64,000 nucleotides of DNA. It comes from Solanum dulcamara. Its lineage: Eukaryota > Streptophyta > Magnoliopsida > Solanales > Solanaceae. This document shows positions 36,637 to 48,412 of this stretch, in pieces. The position numbers and the translations under genes were made by a program. How positions within the stretch are numbered: position 1 is the first letter of the stretch; each line of letters opens with the position of its first letter. Location of the stretch: assembly GCF_947179165.1 (NCBI RefSeq), contig NC_077244.1, positions 71,904,144-71,968,143 of the forward strand, in the 5' to 3' direction. A model generated the notes under the pieces. It made no database searches. It had not been told where the DNA came from and was given only the letters and a program-made list of their open reading frames with translations.

Positions 36637-37107
36637 TCAAACGAAACCGGGCCCATCTTTCCCAAAGTTTCCAGACGCCGGAATCGATGCGTATCTCGTC
36701 GAGAAATTCCGAAGTACCAATTCCTCCTCTTCCTCTCCGTTATTCCCTCGTCCTTCATCGAAGTTCAGTGAGTAACTCAAAGGATCATATTGGAATTTCG
36801 CATTCCTACTACCGCTTTTGTTCCGATTGAATCGCCGGATGAAAGTTTTCCATCTAGGTCCGGCGACGATCTCCGACCATTCTCGAAGCTTCTTCAAAGC
36901 TTTGATTCCTTTAGCCCATACAGATCCCTCCTTAATCGCACCGCTACGTAACCTATGCCACCAATCCAACTTAACGTATCTTGTTAATTGATTTGGAGAA
37001 CGAAAAGATGGGAAGCAGAAACAACGACGCCGTTTTTGAAAAAGCGTTTCGGAATTGTCGATGCTTGGCGTTTCTGCATATGCGTGAGGTAATTCAGAAC
37101 CGGCCAT
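36637..37107 (-). CDS. Small basic plant protein of unknown function, single exon
   Basis: 156 residues, intronless. Begins MAGSELPHAYAETPSIDNSE, then a Cys/Arg-rich patch KRRRCFCFPSFRS, a core rich in Trp and basic residues (KLDWWHRLRSGAIKEGSVW, KALKKLREWSEIVAGPRWK, FIRRFNRN), then FQYDPLSYSLNFDEG and a C-terminal RNFSTRYASIP. I recall this core (REWSEIVAGP.WKTFIRRF and QYDPLSYxLNFD) as conserved across dicots in an uncharacterised family; no enzymatic motif, signal peptide or membrane segment is visible. Composition and reading length support a true gene. Function not assigned. Confidence 0.78.
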   Translation of the reverse strand: MAGSELPHAYAETPSIDNSETLFQKRRRCFCFPSFRSPNQLTRYVKLDWWHRLRSGAIKEGSVWAKGIKALKKLREWSEIVAGPRWKTFIRRFNRNKSGSRNAKFQYDPLSYSLNFDEGRGNNGEEEEELVLRNFSTRYASIPASGNFGKDGPGFV

Positions 37108-39900
37108 TGGAATATCGTTTAATGCATTCGCTGATAGATTTGAGGAGGAAAAACTCGATAGTGCTTAATAATAGTTAAAGTTTGGGTGATGATATATTTG
37201 GTGGGAAATGACATAATGGAAGTTTTTAAAGGGCCTTTGAGTAGACATATGACACTTGAGGGGTCCCTTTTGAGTAGAAATTTGGGGTTCACTAATTTCG
37301 ATTCCAACAAGATTTCTTTTTTCATATATCTCGATTTGAATTTGAGGCCTTTGAATTCAATCGGTTCATAGGTCTCACATTTTAATATACATCAAATCTT
37401 AGTATTTTTATCTTACATAAAATACTACTATGAGATTATAATTCTTAAATAACTTTGTTAGCCAACTAAATGATGACCTTAATCCTATCTCATTTGGTCT
37501 TTAACCTTGGGAGGGGTATTTAACAATTGTGATAATAGATTACAACCTACATACCCTAACAACCAAAGGCATAGCAAATCATAATTAGGGTCTTGTTTTA
37601 GTCAATTAAGTCTTAATTATTTAATTTTTATTCATGTCATATGTCTCTAATCTAAATAATAATTCGGTAAAAATAAAGAAAGGAGAAATAAAAAGGAGTC
37701 GATTCGAAAATAACCGACCAAAAGAAGAATAAACTCCGCTGTGTGGCCCACTTATAAGATTATGTTAGATAGAATATATTTCATTTTGAAAATATCTAAT
37801 TCTGTATAGACTTAACTAACCCTGAGATTAGCACTTTGATATGCCAATAATGAAATTGTAACTTAAAAGTCACGCCTTAATAATAGTATAAGTGTAACTT
37901 GAAAGCCTTCACTTCAATTCCTAATCAATTCTAGGTACACCAGTGGTGGTGGATCTATGACACATATAATGAGTTTATTTAAATTCAGTAATTTTAGCTA
38001 GATTTTAATTGAATAGTTTAATTGAATAGGCTGTGATAGAATTTCGAACTTGAACTATTATTATTAGGACAAAGCTAGAAAGTAAGAAGTGGATTCGGCA
38101 AAATTCAAAAGTTTTGATTCAAACCTTGTATTTCTATCTTAAAAGATTCATTCAACATGTACAAATTATTTAGAATCCAATAATTTAATTGGTCCATAGA
38201 TTTTTAGTTAACACAATCTACAAGATAAAATCAAGTATTTCTTCTGTCTCAAATACCTATTGTTATAAAAATTCGTGATGAAATTAATTTTTTATTTTAT
38301 TTTATCCTTAGTAGTAATTATTCTTGAACACCAGAAACACCTCAATCATAATTCATGACACATAATTTGAATAAATTCAATAAAGAAATATCATATTTTA
38401 AGACATCAATAAAAATAAAATAATTGGACACCCCCTCCTAATTAAATACACGCAAGCATATTTCAAGAAAGAAAGAAAGAATCAGTGAAGAATATCTAAA
38501 ACAGGTTGAATGTACCACTAAAAGACACTTATAGTTGTATTTTGCTCGCTTATTTCAGGACCTTTGCATATATATTTATATCGTGTTAAACTATGTCATC
38601 ATTTATGCTAAAAATTGTTTAAAAGAATATATTTTTATTTACTTAACGAAACAAGTCAAAAATATTTTTGAAACATTAAAAATAATATGAAATTGAGCAA
38701 AAAATGTACCTATTAAATACGATTTGCTGACACGATATATATTATCATAAGTTGCACTATAAATGAGTGTGTGAATTGAGAAATAAAAGCTAATTTAAAT
38801 TGTAACAATAGCATTTGTCCACTGTTAAAAATATATACTATTTCAGCAAAATAAATATATATGTATTGTAAAATTAAAATAAAATAAGAGAAGAATACTA
38901 AAAGAAGAGAGCAATACAATAGAGAAACAAGAGGGATAGTTTTTTTTATTCCTCTAATAAGTATGTTTAAGTATCTACAATATGACAACTTATGCCTCGA
39001 TTTATAATGTTCATAGAAGCATACAAAAAGTTGTCGTAACATGACATTAACAATGACAATGAAGAGAAAAAAAATTATGAAGAACGTAGGAGGCATACTA
39101 TTAATGATAAGGGGGATAAACCGGAGCTAAAAAAGTAACAATAGATGAATTGTATATATTATTAAAATTTTGGGAAAACATTACCGCTACAACACACGTC
39201 AATTTGTAGTTTTTCACATTCATGTTTTAATTGATGGTGCAACTCACTATCCCTAGTTTCGTAACTTTTTATTGCATCTCTTAGTAGGAGTGCTATTTGA
39301 GACGACTAAATTGATCATGCAATATTTGAACTTTAAAATTATGGCGAGATTCTTGTTTGGATCATCATTCAAGCTTCATTTTTTATTTTTGTTTTTATGT
39401 ATATTTTTAAGATAAGTGTTGAATTTTGAATTTGTATATTGTATTAAATTGTTCTTTAATGCTTATGATATTATATTTTGGGAATTTCTTTATTATATCT
39501 CATTTGTTTATGGTCTGACTTCGTTCTAGAAGTCTCATATATATTTATATTTACCTTCTTTTTTGCAATATTCGAGAGAAATTTTTAGTTCGACTTACAC
39601 TCCGGATTGAATTTGAAATATGTGTTATCATGATTTCGACTTTTTAGATGGTGACAAATTAATATCAAAGCAAAGTTGAATTGAGTCTTTATACACTTGA
39701 GACATTTCTCTATCTCCCCTGCTTATACCGTATTTGTGGACTTTCAAAGGGTATGTGACCAAAAGTCAGAAAAACATGGCCAAAAACCAAAATTTCATTT
39801 GTAAATTAATACGTACATGTAATCCTCCGATACCGTAGGAGTACGTTGGAAATGAGCCTCTGCAGATTATCACCATCTGGCCTGTTCTTCTTCCCCTTTC
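37108..39900. other. Intergenic, AT-rich
   Basis: No gene, exon or clear transposon end recognised. The minus-strand ORF at 38713-39096 has hydrophobic low-complexity composition and no recognised motif. Confidence 0.45.
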
Positions 39901-39997
39901 AACAAATGATCAAAATTCAACATTGATTTTTTTTTTTCGCTTTGCAGAAATCGTTTTGATTGTAGATGTACAGGCGGAATTCACAAAAACAACAAAG

Positions 39998-42900
39998 ATG
40001 CCAGGACCAGGACCGCACATGATGTACACATTGGGGTCTGGTTTAGGTCTGATGAGTGTATCTAATGGGCGGTTCAGTCCTCATCATTGCCTCACCTATT
40101 CCATCAACGCTTTCTTTGGACCGGACATTGGATCTTTCTCCGAGTGGCTTACTTCCACCCTTGGGTTAGGCAGTGCTTTGGGTTATGCAATTGAGCCCTG
40201 GATTCATGATCCCTTTTATTATATCCTTATTCTTGGTATACCCATGTCCATGCTTTACAGTTCTGTCTCCAAATTCCTCCTCAAGAAAGGATTGCTCGAT
40301 TCCGTTTCTGGGGTGAGTCCCCTTGTCTATATTGATACAATTTTATGTGTGGGGAATTGATTGAATTGTGAATTTTGATTGTGTTGGTGTGAAAAAAGCT
40401 ACTGTTTTTAGGACATGGGTAATTCTGTTTCGTTCCTTTTGTAGCTTGTTGTGTTTTTACCTTGATTCCGTTTCTGGGGTCAGTCCTTAATCTCTCAGCT
40501 TCTCTATCTGTTTCTTTACAAACAATATTTTCTGTGGAAATTCATTGAATTGTGAATTTTTGATTGTATTGGTGTATCCCCTTTGAGAAAAGCTACTGTT
40601 TTTAGGAGGATATGACTAACTCTGTTTCGTTCATTTTTGCTATTCCCCTTTCGTAGCTGATTGTGTTTTCTATTCTATAGGTGCCATTAACGAGGAAACA
40701 ATGTCTTTTCCTGGCGGCTGCTGGCTCTTTATCACATTTTTTCTTGGACCATTTATTTGAGGTAATGTTTGTGTGATCATAGTGTCTTGTGAGCTATATT
40801 TTACACTGGCCCTTTTATGAAATCTTGGTGCTGTATTAGTATAAAGTTTCTGAGAAAATGGCAGCTATTTGTGTTACTGAATGGAAGCGTAGTATAGAAT
40901 TGCAAATAGGGTTTAGCACAAGTAGCATTCTGAACGTGCCTGCAAAAAGTGTCACACTGGTCCTAGTTTAATGTGGAATAATCAAGGTCCTACTAGTTTA
41001 TTTACTGAACTAGATGGCACAAGGAAATTGTGAAGAGGTCTGAAAATTGTGTATTTGTTGATCATTGAATAGTTTGCTACACTAAAATTTGTATGATATG
41101 TTTGCAAATGCTGATAGTATGTCTTTAATCTTTATACTGGCTTGAATGTGGTTCTTGAACTGATTGATAATTGTTGCTCGAGGAGAGCCTTTGTAAGTCC
41201 ACATTGTATAAATATTGTTGTGTGATTAAGAAATAAAGAGTAGACCTATGAGCAATGGCGGTGCTAGAAATTTTACCAAGTGGGTTCAACATATGAAGGA
41301 GATTCAAAAGAAAGCCAATAAACTAAATTTATTAATTAAAAATTAATTAATGTATAATTATTATTTAATTAATATTTTATTTATTAAAGAAGTAATTTAA
41401 ATATATGATTTAATCAAAATAATGAGGCCAAGCACAAGAAAAAGGGTTGGAAAATAGTAAAATAATGTACTAGGAGGTTGTCTAATTTCGAACTCAGGAC
41501 CCTCTTACAAAAATGAACTCGCTTTACCACTGGACGAAAGGCTTTCTTTGGCTCAAGTGGGGTCAATATTTTATCTATACTTGTATATTCCAGAAGACAA
41601 ACCACATATACGTATATATACAATGTAATATTTTTACGAAGTGGGTTCATATGAATCCACTTGACACCTGTATGTCTGCCCCTGCCTATCAGTCTTTACT
41701 CTAAATAAATTGTCTCTTAGGAGAATTTTGCCATAGCAAAGATAATTTGGCGATAGAGTTATACAAGTATCTTTCCTTATCAAAAATATAGTTCTAAGAT
41801 TAACCAACTTTTTAAATTAGCTTCTACAAGTTAATTACTTTGGTTATGTATTACAGGAGGAGGAATATAAATGAGTCACATCTGTAAACTTTCTGGCATA
41901 GAATGGGGGAGGATCAGGTAAACAGGGACCATGGAGTGGTTGCTTCCCTGTCCTCCCGCAAGAAGGAAACTAACACAATTATACAGCAAGAATTTAAAAA
42001 GTCTCAATTATTTTCGAAGACGTATCCTTGTCTTGTAAGAGAAAAGATTTTTCTGAATATATGTATAAAATCTCTGCCTCTGAGGATCTTTTAATTATTT
42101 GTGACTGGTGAGATGAAAGGAAAAAACTATAATAGTGTGTCTCGTCAAGGCAGTTGGTTAATCCTCCAGGAAGGTGGCAATTAAACGTTGTTTGTGCTAT
42201 AGTAGACATAGGATGAGCCTTTATTACTATTTGGAGGCATGGAGGTTATTTTAACTAGTGAACTCACCTCCTTCCAAGTTATAGTTCATATGGCTTAATC
42301 CTTATTCTTTAAAGCTCTCTAAGAAATGGCATATTGATCCCAGAATCACCTGTTTATTGGTGTCTCTAACACTAGTTTGGAGACCATATATGAAATGCTT
42401 TTATCTCTGTCAGTCATAAATGCAGTTCAAAACTTTCCTAACAAGTAACAACACAGTGCATTTTTTCATTGCTTTTAGTGCAAACTCTCTCTCTCTACCA
42501 CCTGAAATCAGCAATAGCCCTTTTTCTTTAATTCCTTATAAGTTATACCTCTTGAAACAGGAAAATGGGAAATCTACTATGTACACTTGGATATTGAGCA
42601 CAGGTTGGTGGGAAGGTCACGCACCAATCAATCCAGATGCTGTTGTTGTGGTTTGCATTTTATGTAGCTGCTTGATCGCTGATTTTATTTACATTAACAG
42701 GTGTTTGCTGATGGATTATTCAATGAGATTTTTTTTGTTCATTTCAGCTGCTTGCTCTGTCGTTAACATGTCTTACTTTTTGTCTTAATTATCTTGCAGA
42801 GTGAAGCCGCTCAAACTGCTCAAACTACGAGTCATCAACTCTGTCAAGCTGATGTTGGTAATTGCTTCCTTATATTGCTTATGGTGTGCAATCCAAATAT

Positions 42901-43046
42901 ACTTGGTTCGTCCTCGTCGGCCAGCAGTTGGTGAAGAGGCTGATCTTGGAGTTCTTGTGTTTATGGGAATATATTTTTTCCTCCCTCATTGGCTGTGCAT
43001 TCAGTCCATGAACTCAAGAGATCCCCAAGATCTTATGCCATTATGA
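39998..43046 (+). CDS. Multi-pass membrane protein of unknown function with His/Asp motif
   Basis: Exons 39998-40312, 40681-40761, 42561-42700 and 42800-43046 join in frame across GT-AG introns to 783 bases, 260 residues. The start at MPGPGPHMMYTLGSG was chosen because the upstream in-frame stretch runs into an acceptor-like TTTGCAG at 39947. About six hydrophobic segments are visible, including YYILILGIPMSMLYSSV, VVVVCILCSCLIADFIYI, LMLVIASLYCLWCAIQIYL and LVFMGIYFFLPHWLC. Polar residues recur inside or near membrane segments: H29-H30 with D43 (PHH..GPDIGSF), H124-x3-D128-H129 (SHFFLDHLFE) and H152 (WWEGHAP). This spacing recalls membrane-bound metal-dependent hydrolases of the YdjM/DUF4184 kind, but that is inference only. 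Intron 2 holds a hAT-type MITE. Conserved in plants as far as I recall; no function known to me. Confidence 0.82.
41253..41684. mobile_element. hAT-type MITE (CAGTGGCGGA family) in an intron
   Basis: Left end CAATGGCGGTGCTAGAA, right end TATGTCTGCCCCTG, with the subterminal phrase TTTTTACGAAGTGGGTTCATATGAATCCAC. Flanked by CCTATGAG (41245-41252) and CCTATCAG (41685-41692), an 8-bp duplication with one mismatch. 432 bp, non-coding. Confidence 0.85.
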
Positions 43047-43649
43047 CTAAATGAAAAAGCATAGTGACTAGTGACACAGAAAATCTCAAGGCTATAATTG
43101 ATTGAATCCAAGTCCAGCAACATTTTGTAGAGGAGCTAAACTAGTCTATTTTCGCCGTTCTGTTGCAGCATATGTTGCTCTTTAAGGTTCCTGGCAGCAG
43201 CTAGGCATAAATTTACCTTGCTTTCCTGGCTCCACTAAGTCCTCAAAGTGTAGAGATTGTGATTTTGGAGCTGCATCCTTTCTTTCTGGGGGTGATAGGT
43301 TAAACTGTATGGTAGGTCCTAGTAAAATATTTTGAAAAAACATAGGCGTTATATGTTTTGTTGATCAAATAACTTATACTAGCTCATATTTATACCTTCA
43401 CTGTGCATTGAAATAAACAACTTGGAGATGTTACATGAATTAGCTCCTGTTGATGTGATTGTTTAATTGCAACTCTCTACTTTATGGAGCGCTTTAACCC
43501 CCAATGTGGAATTTTTCAGTGTGAATTCGAATTTAGTCAGGCTTCAATGTGGGTAATGGACACCGGATAGGAAACAAAAAAAAAAACCTCTCTACATTTT
43601 TGTTGTTCTTTAGGTATGATGCCTGCGAAAAAAATGAGACTTGAAAGAA
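43047..43649 (+). other. 3' UTR of the membrane-protein gene and spacer
   Basis: No gene recognised. Sequence to about 43450 looks like 3' UTR. Confidence 0.4.
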
Positions 43650-44335
43650 TTGTCACATAGCTAGTGAAATCCCACAAAGTAGGGTCTGGAAATGGTAGAG
43701 TGTACATAGACCTTACCTTTACCTTGTAGAGGTAGAGAGGTTGTTTTCGAAATACCATCGGCTCAAATGCATCAATCCCAAATAAAAGAAGAAAAAACAG
43801 TGGAGAAAGCATAATTGTTAATAAGAAAAGCAGTATACAGTCTACACGAGTGAAATAATAACAACAAAAAATAATGTAATAGTTGAAACACAATAAACAA
43901 TATATAACAAGACTTACAAGGGCACGACTAGTTCTACATCGGACACTAAACCTCACAAGGCAAGACAACACTCTACCCCTATTACCAGTGGCGGAACCAG
44001 GAATTTTATGAAGGGGGTTCAGCATTTTATTACCTAAAATCTGGAAAAAAAAATGTGCTTATTCGGATTCGAACCCGCGAGCTAAGACAAGCTAAGACAA
44101 AATATTGAACCCCCTTTGCCACTAAGCTAGTCCCTTGGCTTATGCTTAGGGGGTTCAATGTTAAATATATACTCATAAATTAAAAAAATTATCTTATATA
44201 TATAGTGTAATTTTTTAACGAAGGGGGTTTGGATGAACCCCCTGGACACCAAGTACGTCCGCCCCTGCCTATTACACTTCTACCCTAATACGCGATCTCT
44301 ACTCCTTCCTATTTAAAGTCATGTCCTCGGTGAGC
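43650..44335 (-). mobile_element. RTE-type LINE 3' fragment, split by a nested MITE
   Basis: Minus-strand copy of the same 3' region as the LINE at 2437. Matching pieces: AGTGAAATCCCACAAAGTAG, GACCTTACCTTTACC, GGTTGTTTTCGAAATACCATCGGCTCA, and, beyond the nested MITE, ACTTCTACCCTAATACGCGATC and AGTCATGTCCTCGGTGAGC. It stops just at the end of the coding part, so it is a 5'-truncated copy. Flanks CTTGAAAGAA (43640-43649) and CTCGAAAGAA (44336-44345) form a 9/10 target duplication. Its (TTG)n tail is gone. Confidence 0.8.
43986..44267. mobile_element. hAT-type MITE nested in the LINE, perfect 8-bp duplication
   Basis: 282 bp. Left end CAGTGGCGGAACCAGG, right end GTCCGCCCCTG (inverted CAGGGGCGGAC). 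Flanked by identical CCTATTAC at 43978-43985 and 44268-44275. Removing the element plus one duplication restores the LINE sequence. Contains a subterminal TTTTTTAACGAAGGGGGTTT and GATGAACCCCCT, shared with the copies at 11332 and 41253. Confidence 0.93.
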
Positions 44336-44699
44336 CTCGAAAGAAAATGAAGTAATATTTTTCTTAAAATTGGAATTGTTAATCCCTTTAGAGTCTGGAC
44401 ATTTTTTGAACCCTGTGTGAACACATGAAGAATTCATTTATTTATATTTTGAATCCGTCGAGGATGAGTCTAATTTGTATTTTTTTAAGCGAAAAAAGGT
44501 CCAACAAAGCAACAATAATATTTCTAATATAATATCATAAGTAATGTTTGAAGAGAGTAGAATATACACAAATTTTATTTCTATCTTTATGAGATAAATA
44601 AATTATTTTTACTAGATCCTCAACTCAAAACAAAATAGCAAACATACAAATAAATGTCTAACTAAAATAACCAACAAAGTAGCAAGATGAAGAAAAACA

Positions 44700-45054
44700 A
44701 GAGCCCAAAATCCAAAATTTGCAACCGAAACGACGTCGCCATTCCCAAGAAAACCTCGCAGGTTTTAATATAAAGTCTCCTTTCCCACACCCAGAAAAAT
44801 GTAGTTTCTCAACTCATTACAAAATTAGCCAACCATTAATCGTCAATTTTCACTGTAAGTTTGATTAATTTCTTTTTTTATCTCTTTGATTTTCGATTTT
44901 CACTTCAAGTATATGCATTCCTATTTACCAGTAACAGCAGCTAGGGTTTTAGCATCTGGATTTTCCTATACTTTTTATGATATTTTTTTTGCGATCTCAA
45001 AGTTAGTTGTTGACTTTGCAATTGTAAATTTGTCCTTTTTGTTAGTAAATCATA
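44700..45054 (+). promoter_or_regulatory. DSS1 promoter and spliced 5' leader
   Basis: TTTTAATATAAAG near 44763-44775 is a TATA-like element; AACGACGTCGCC just upstream contains an ACGT core. A 5' UTR intron is likely: TTTTCACT|GTAAGTTTG near 44854 to TTTTTGTTAG|TAAATCATA just ahead of the ATG. Confidence 0.5.
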
Positions 45055-46745
45055 ATGGCAACGGAACAACCAAAACCAGCAACTGAAGACGTGAAAATGG
45101 ATCTATTTGAGGACGATGACGAATTCGAAGAGTTTGAAATTGATCAAGGTGAGTTAACAATCGTTATTGTTAGTTTTTTTTTTAATTTATTTTTCTCTTG
45201 CTGATTATCTTTGCTTCTGAATTCGAGGTTTAGCATCCCCATTCATTCAAAAAGTTTTTTTTTTTTTTAATGAATGCTGTGTTGTGCCTCTGGTTGCAAT
45301 ACTTTGATTTTCCAGTATATTGCTGATTCTAAAAATTAAGAGAATTTTGCTAGAAGAAGTAAATAAATAATATACCTGTTGTACTGTGTCACTTCTGTGG
45401 AGGATTTGGAATTTGTTTTGTATGATGCTAATAGTATTTGATCTCCTAGCTCAGCTGAAGTTCTTGTAACAAATGAAGATATAAATAGGTGAATAGGTAG
45501 TTTATCCCTTGTGTTTGCTTCCAAATTTATATTTTTGCTGCTGGTCTTGACATTATTAACTAGTTTAGGATAGTGCATATATGTCTAATACACACTTATA
45601 GGTTAAGAAATTGAAGTGGTTCTGTTTAAACCCTGAGGTTTTATGTCAACAGGAGGGGTTGGGGTTGGGGGAGGATGAGCACTTGTGTGTGTTGGCCTAG
45701 TTTATTTAGTATGGAGATGAATGGTGCACGAGTAACAGTGGTCTATTCTTGTTTAGTTTTCTAATAGGTCTCTGGAGATAGCAAGTTTATCGCTAAACCT
45801 CGCAGTTCAAGATGCCCAGGAAGACCAAACTCTTGAAGATTGACAATTTTGCAATTAATAGTACACTCATTCTTATACATATCTTAAACTGCTTGATCTC
45901 CCCATCTTCAGTCATGCAAGCACTAGTCCCTAGGGCTTTGGTCTAGTGGTAAGAGTGCAGCATGTGATATATGAATTAGGAGAACGTCATGGTTTTGAAC
46001 CCAGCACTTGGTGATAAGTTAAAAGGGTAAAGGAGTTGTCCCATTAGCCATTGAGTTTTGACTGTGCACCACAGCCCTCCAGGGATTTCTGGGTTATCAA
46101 AAAAATACTTCAGTTATGCAAGCACTAGATAGGTATTCCTCTTAACTTACAAAATGACAACTCCCAAGGACTTCACAAAAAACATTGTGTCTGATTGAGG
46201 CACTTGGCTCCAAGTGATGTTGGTATTGATTTTTTGCATCAATGTTCTCAATTTGGAGAAGCATTAGTCATCTTAGGTTTTGTTCCACCCATCAAAAAAA
46301 CAATCATCTTAGGTTTTGTTCCCTAAAAAAACTAACATTTTCTCCTTTTTTCGTTTATCTTTTGTTTAATTATGTATAAATTGGAAAATCCATTATTAAA
46401 TTGAGACTTATGCTGCTCAGACTCTCCAAAAATGTCGCGTGCTTGTCGGATCCTCCAAAAGTAGAGCATTTGGAGGATCCAACCAGGTGTAGCAGTATTT
46501 TTGGAGTGTCCAAGCAACAGAGTTTGAGACTCTATGACCACTTTTGCCTTTGATTTTCTGGTTAATTTGCCACTTTGCCTCTTCATTAACATCTGGTATT
46601 GACGTCTATATCAGAGTGGGAGGCGAAAGAGGAAGGGAAAGAAGCTACCCAACAGTGGGAAGATGATTGGGATGATGATGATGTCAATGATGACTTTTCT
46701 CTACAACTGAAAAGGGAATTGGAAAGCAACTCGGAGAAGAAATAA
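45055..46745 (+). CDS. DSS1: DSS1/SEM1, 26S proteasome lid subunit and BRCA2-binding protein
   Basis: Very small, acidic, intrinsically disordered protein. It binds ubiquitin within the proteasome lid, stabilises BRCA2 in homologous recombination and joins the TREX-2 mRNA export complex. Exons 45055-45148 and 46615-46745 (225 bases) give 74 residues, the usual length. Exon 1: MATEQPKPATEDVKMDLFED, then DDEFEEFEIDQ. Exon 2: EWEAKEEGKEATQQWEDDWD, DDDVNDDFSLQLKRELE, ending NSEKK. The two acidic, aromatic-studded ubiquitin-binding sites (LFEDDDEFEEFEID and WEDDWDDDDVNDDFS) and the C-terminal helix are all present. The intron holds a full-looking SINE at 45927 and a MITE at 46409. Identification is secure despite small size. 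Confidence 0.95.
45927..46107 (+). mobile_element. SolS-type SINE with 20-bp target duplication, in the DSS1 intron
   Basis: 181 bp with box A TGGTCTAGTGG and box B GGTTTTGAACCC near the 5' end, and a 3' end GGGTTATCAAAAAAATA. Flanked by CTTCAGTCATGCAAGCACTAG at 45906-45926 and the same 21 bases with one change (T for C) at 46108-46128. A textbook insertion, so probably young. Confidence 0.93.
46409..46523. mobile_element. Short fold-back MITE in the DSS1 intron
   Basis: 115 bp with inverted ends GCTGCTCAGACTCTCCAAAAAT and (inverted right end) GTTGCTTGGACACTCCAAAAAT and an internal pair GGATCCTCCAAA / TTTGGAGGATCC, so nearly the whole element folds on itself. Flanked by TTGAGACT at 46401-46408 and 46524-46531, an 8-bp duplication as in hAT elements. 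Confidence 0.82.
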
Positions 46746-48111
46746 CCAAACCAGCAGCATTATTTCTCTTTCTCAAGATTGGACCACAGATTTATGTTCG
46801 GGTTCTCATATATTTCCCATTATGTAGTTCTCTTTGTTTCACCAAATGCAATGAACCGTAGTTTTTACCTTTAAGCTTTTGTAACGGATAAATTTGGATG
46901 CTTTTAACTGGTCTGTAACTCAGTTCTCTATGAACATAGTTTTAACCGAAAAAAATCTTGAGGTTGGTCTTATGTTTACTATGCATGTGCAATTGGTTTT
47001 CGTCTTAGTGTGAAGTGTACTTTTCTACTATTATAGAAGCATGAGTTCAAGAAGCGGTATCAACATGTCTGCTTCTTCGAATTTCAATTCAAACTCCACT
47101 TCATTAATTTGGTACATCATCGTATTTTATACAGTTATCTTCGGTTAGTCATCGGCTTCAATTTCTTTCTTCTACCATGCTTGCTTCCTTCTTCATGTTT
47201 TCTCCCCGCTTCTCTATTTTCTGCTTTATGTTTCAAATTCAATTGATAACTTTCGGATTTGTTATCTGTTACTTTTGTGTGTTCTTTTAGATAATTTCAC
47301 GTTAGATATGCATATATAATTCGATAATTTTATCCTACTTGTGCACTAATGTGTGTTTGGTAATATGATCAAATCAACTAAATTTCTTTTACTTTTCTTA
47401 TTTTTCTGCGTTCTTCCTGCTTGGTTGTCGTCGTCGTCGTCTTCTTTGTGTCATGTGTGTGTATTTGTGTATATATATACACGCACACATTTGGAAATAT
47501 GAAAAATCGATGCCTTTTGGTGCTCCAGTATAATTGATAAATTGCTCTGTTCTTCTTTGCCTGATTTTATTGTTAGGTCTGACCTATTTTTTGCTCAAAC
47601 TCACCAGCTCTTTGATCCACAAAAAGTCTAATGACTATATATATAAATGAGTCCTACTATCCTAGATGTATTAAACTCCTTGTAAGAAGATTAAACATTT
47701 ATTTTGGTTCTTGAATTATGGTGACCTGTGTAACATCTTATTTGGTCACACTATGTGATGGAATGCCTTGGCAGTGAATTCTTATACTCACGTTGCCGGT
47801 TTAAGGCTTTTAAGCATTAGTTTCCATTATTTTTATTTTTCCTTATTGTACGTGATGTGATTATTTGATTTGATTTTGTGGACATAGTTAATGTTAGAGT
47901 TCTGCTCAATTTAATTTTGCCGAACAAAGAACGGATGCTATGTCGCTGTGGAATGTCTGATCTGAATTGTCACAATTTTTTTCATGCTTTGTAATTAGAA
48001 GCCACACACACACACACACACACTATATATATATATATATATATGGGGGGGGGGTTGTAAATATTATAAAGCAGTTATCATAGCCCGTAGAAGTTCCAAC
48101 ATTATTTTTAA
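46746..48111. other. DSS1 3' UTR and spacer, with a compound microsatellite
   Basis: No gene recognised. 48004-48054 is a compound microsatellite: (CA)n, then (TA)n, then ten G. A GTCGTC run lies near 47427-47440. Confidence 0.5.
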
Positions 48112-48412
48112 GGCATAATACATAAATGAATTTGGCTTCAGTTGACATTTATGTTCTCCAATTTTGGGTGTGCACAAGTAGACTTTTAAACTTGTATAAA
48201 ATTGAACAAGTAGACACACACGTCCTACGTGGCATAATACACGTAGGACGCCACATAAGACACATAATTGTCATGTAGGACGTCACGTAGGATGAATGTG
48301 TTTATTTGTTCAATTTTATACAAATTTAAGTGTCTACTTGTGCACACTCAAAGTTGAAGGGTATAGATGCAAGGTGAAGCTAAATTAAAAGGGTATATTT
48401 ATGTATTATGCC
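48112..48412. mobile_element. Mutator-like MITE with 9-bp duplication
   Basis: Inverted ends GGCATAATACATAAAT on both sides (right end reads ATTTATGTATTATGCC). Flanked by TATTTTTAA (48103-48111) and TAGTTTTAA (48413-48421), 8 of 9 matching, the length typical of Mutator. The middle carries several copies of CGTAGGACG/CGTCCTACGTGG arranged as inverted pairs, and GTGCACAAGTAGAC / GTCTACTTGTGCAC. About 0.7 kb upstream of the SWEET TATA box. Confidence 0.8.

Noticed and set aside
38713..39096. 127-residue hydrophobic minus-strand ORF
   Set aside because: Low-complexity Phe/Ile/Leu frame in AT-rich DNA, no homology recognised, no promoter or splice context.
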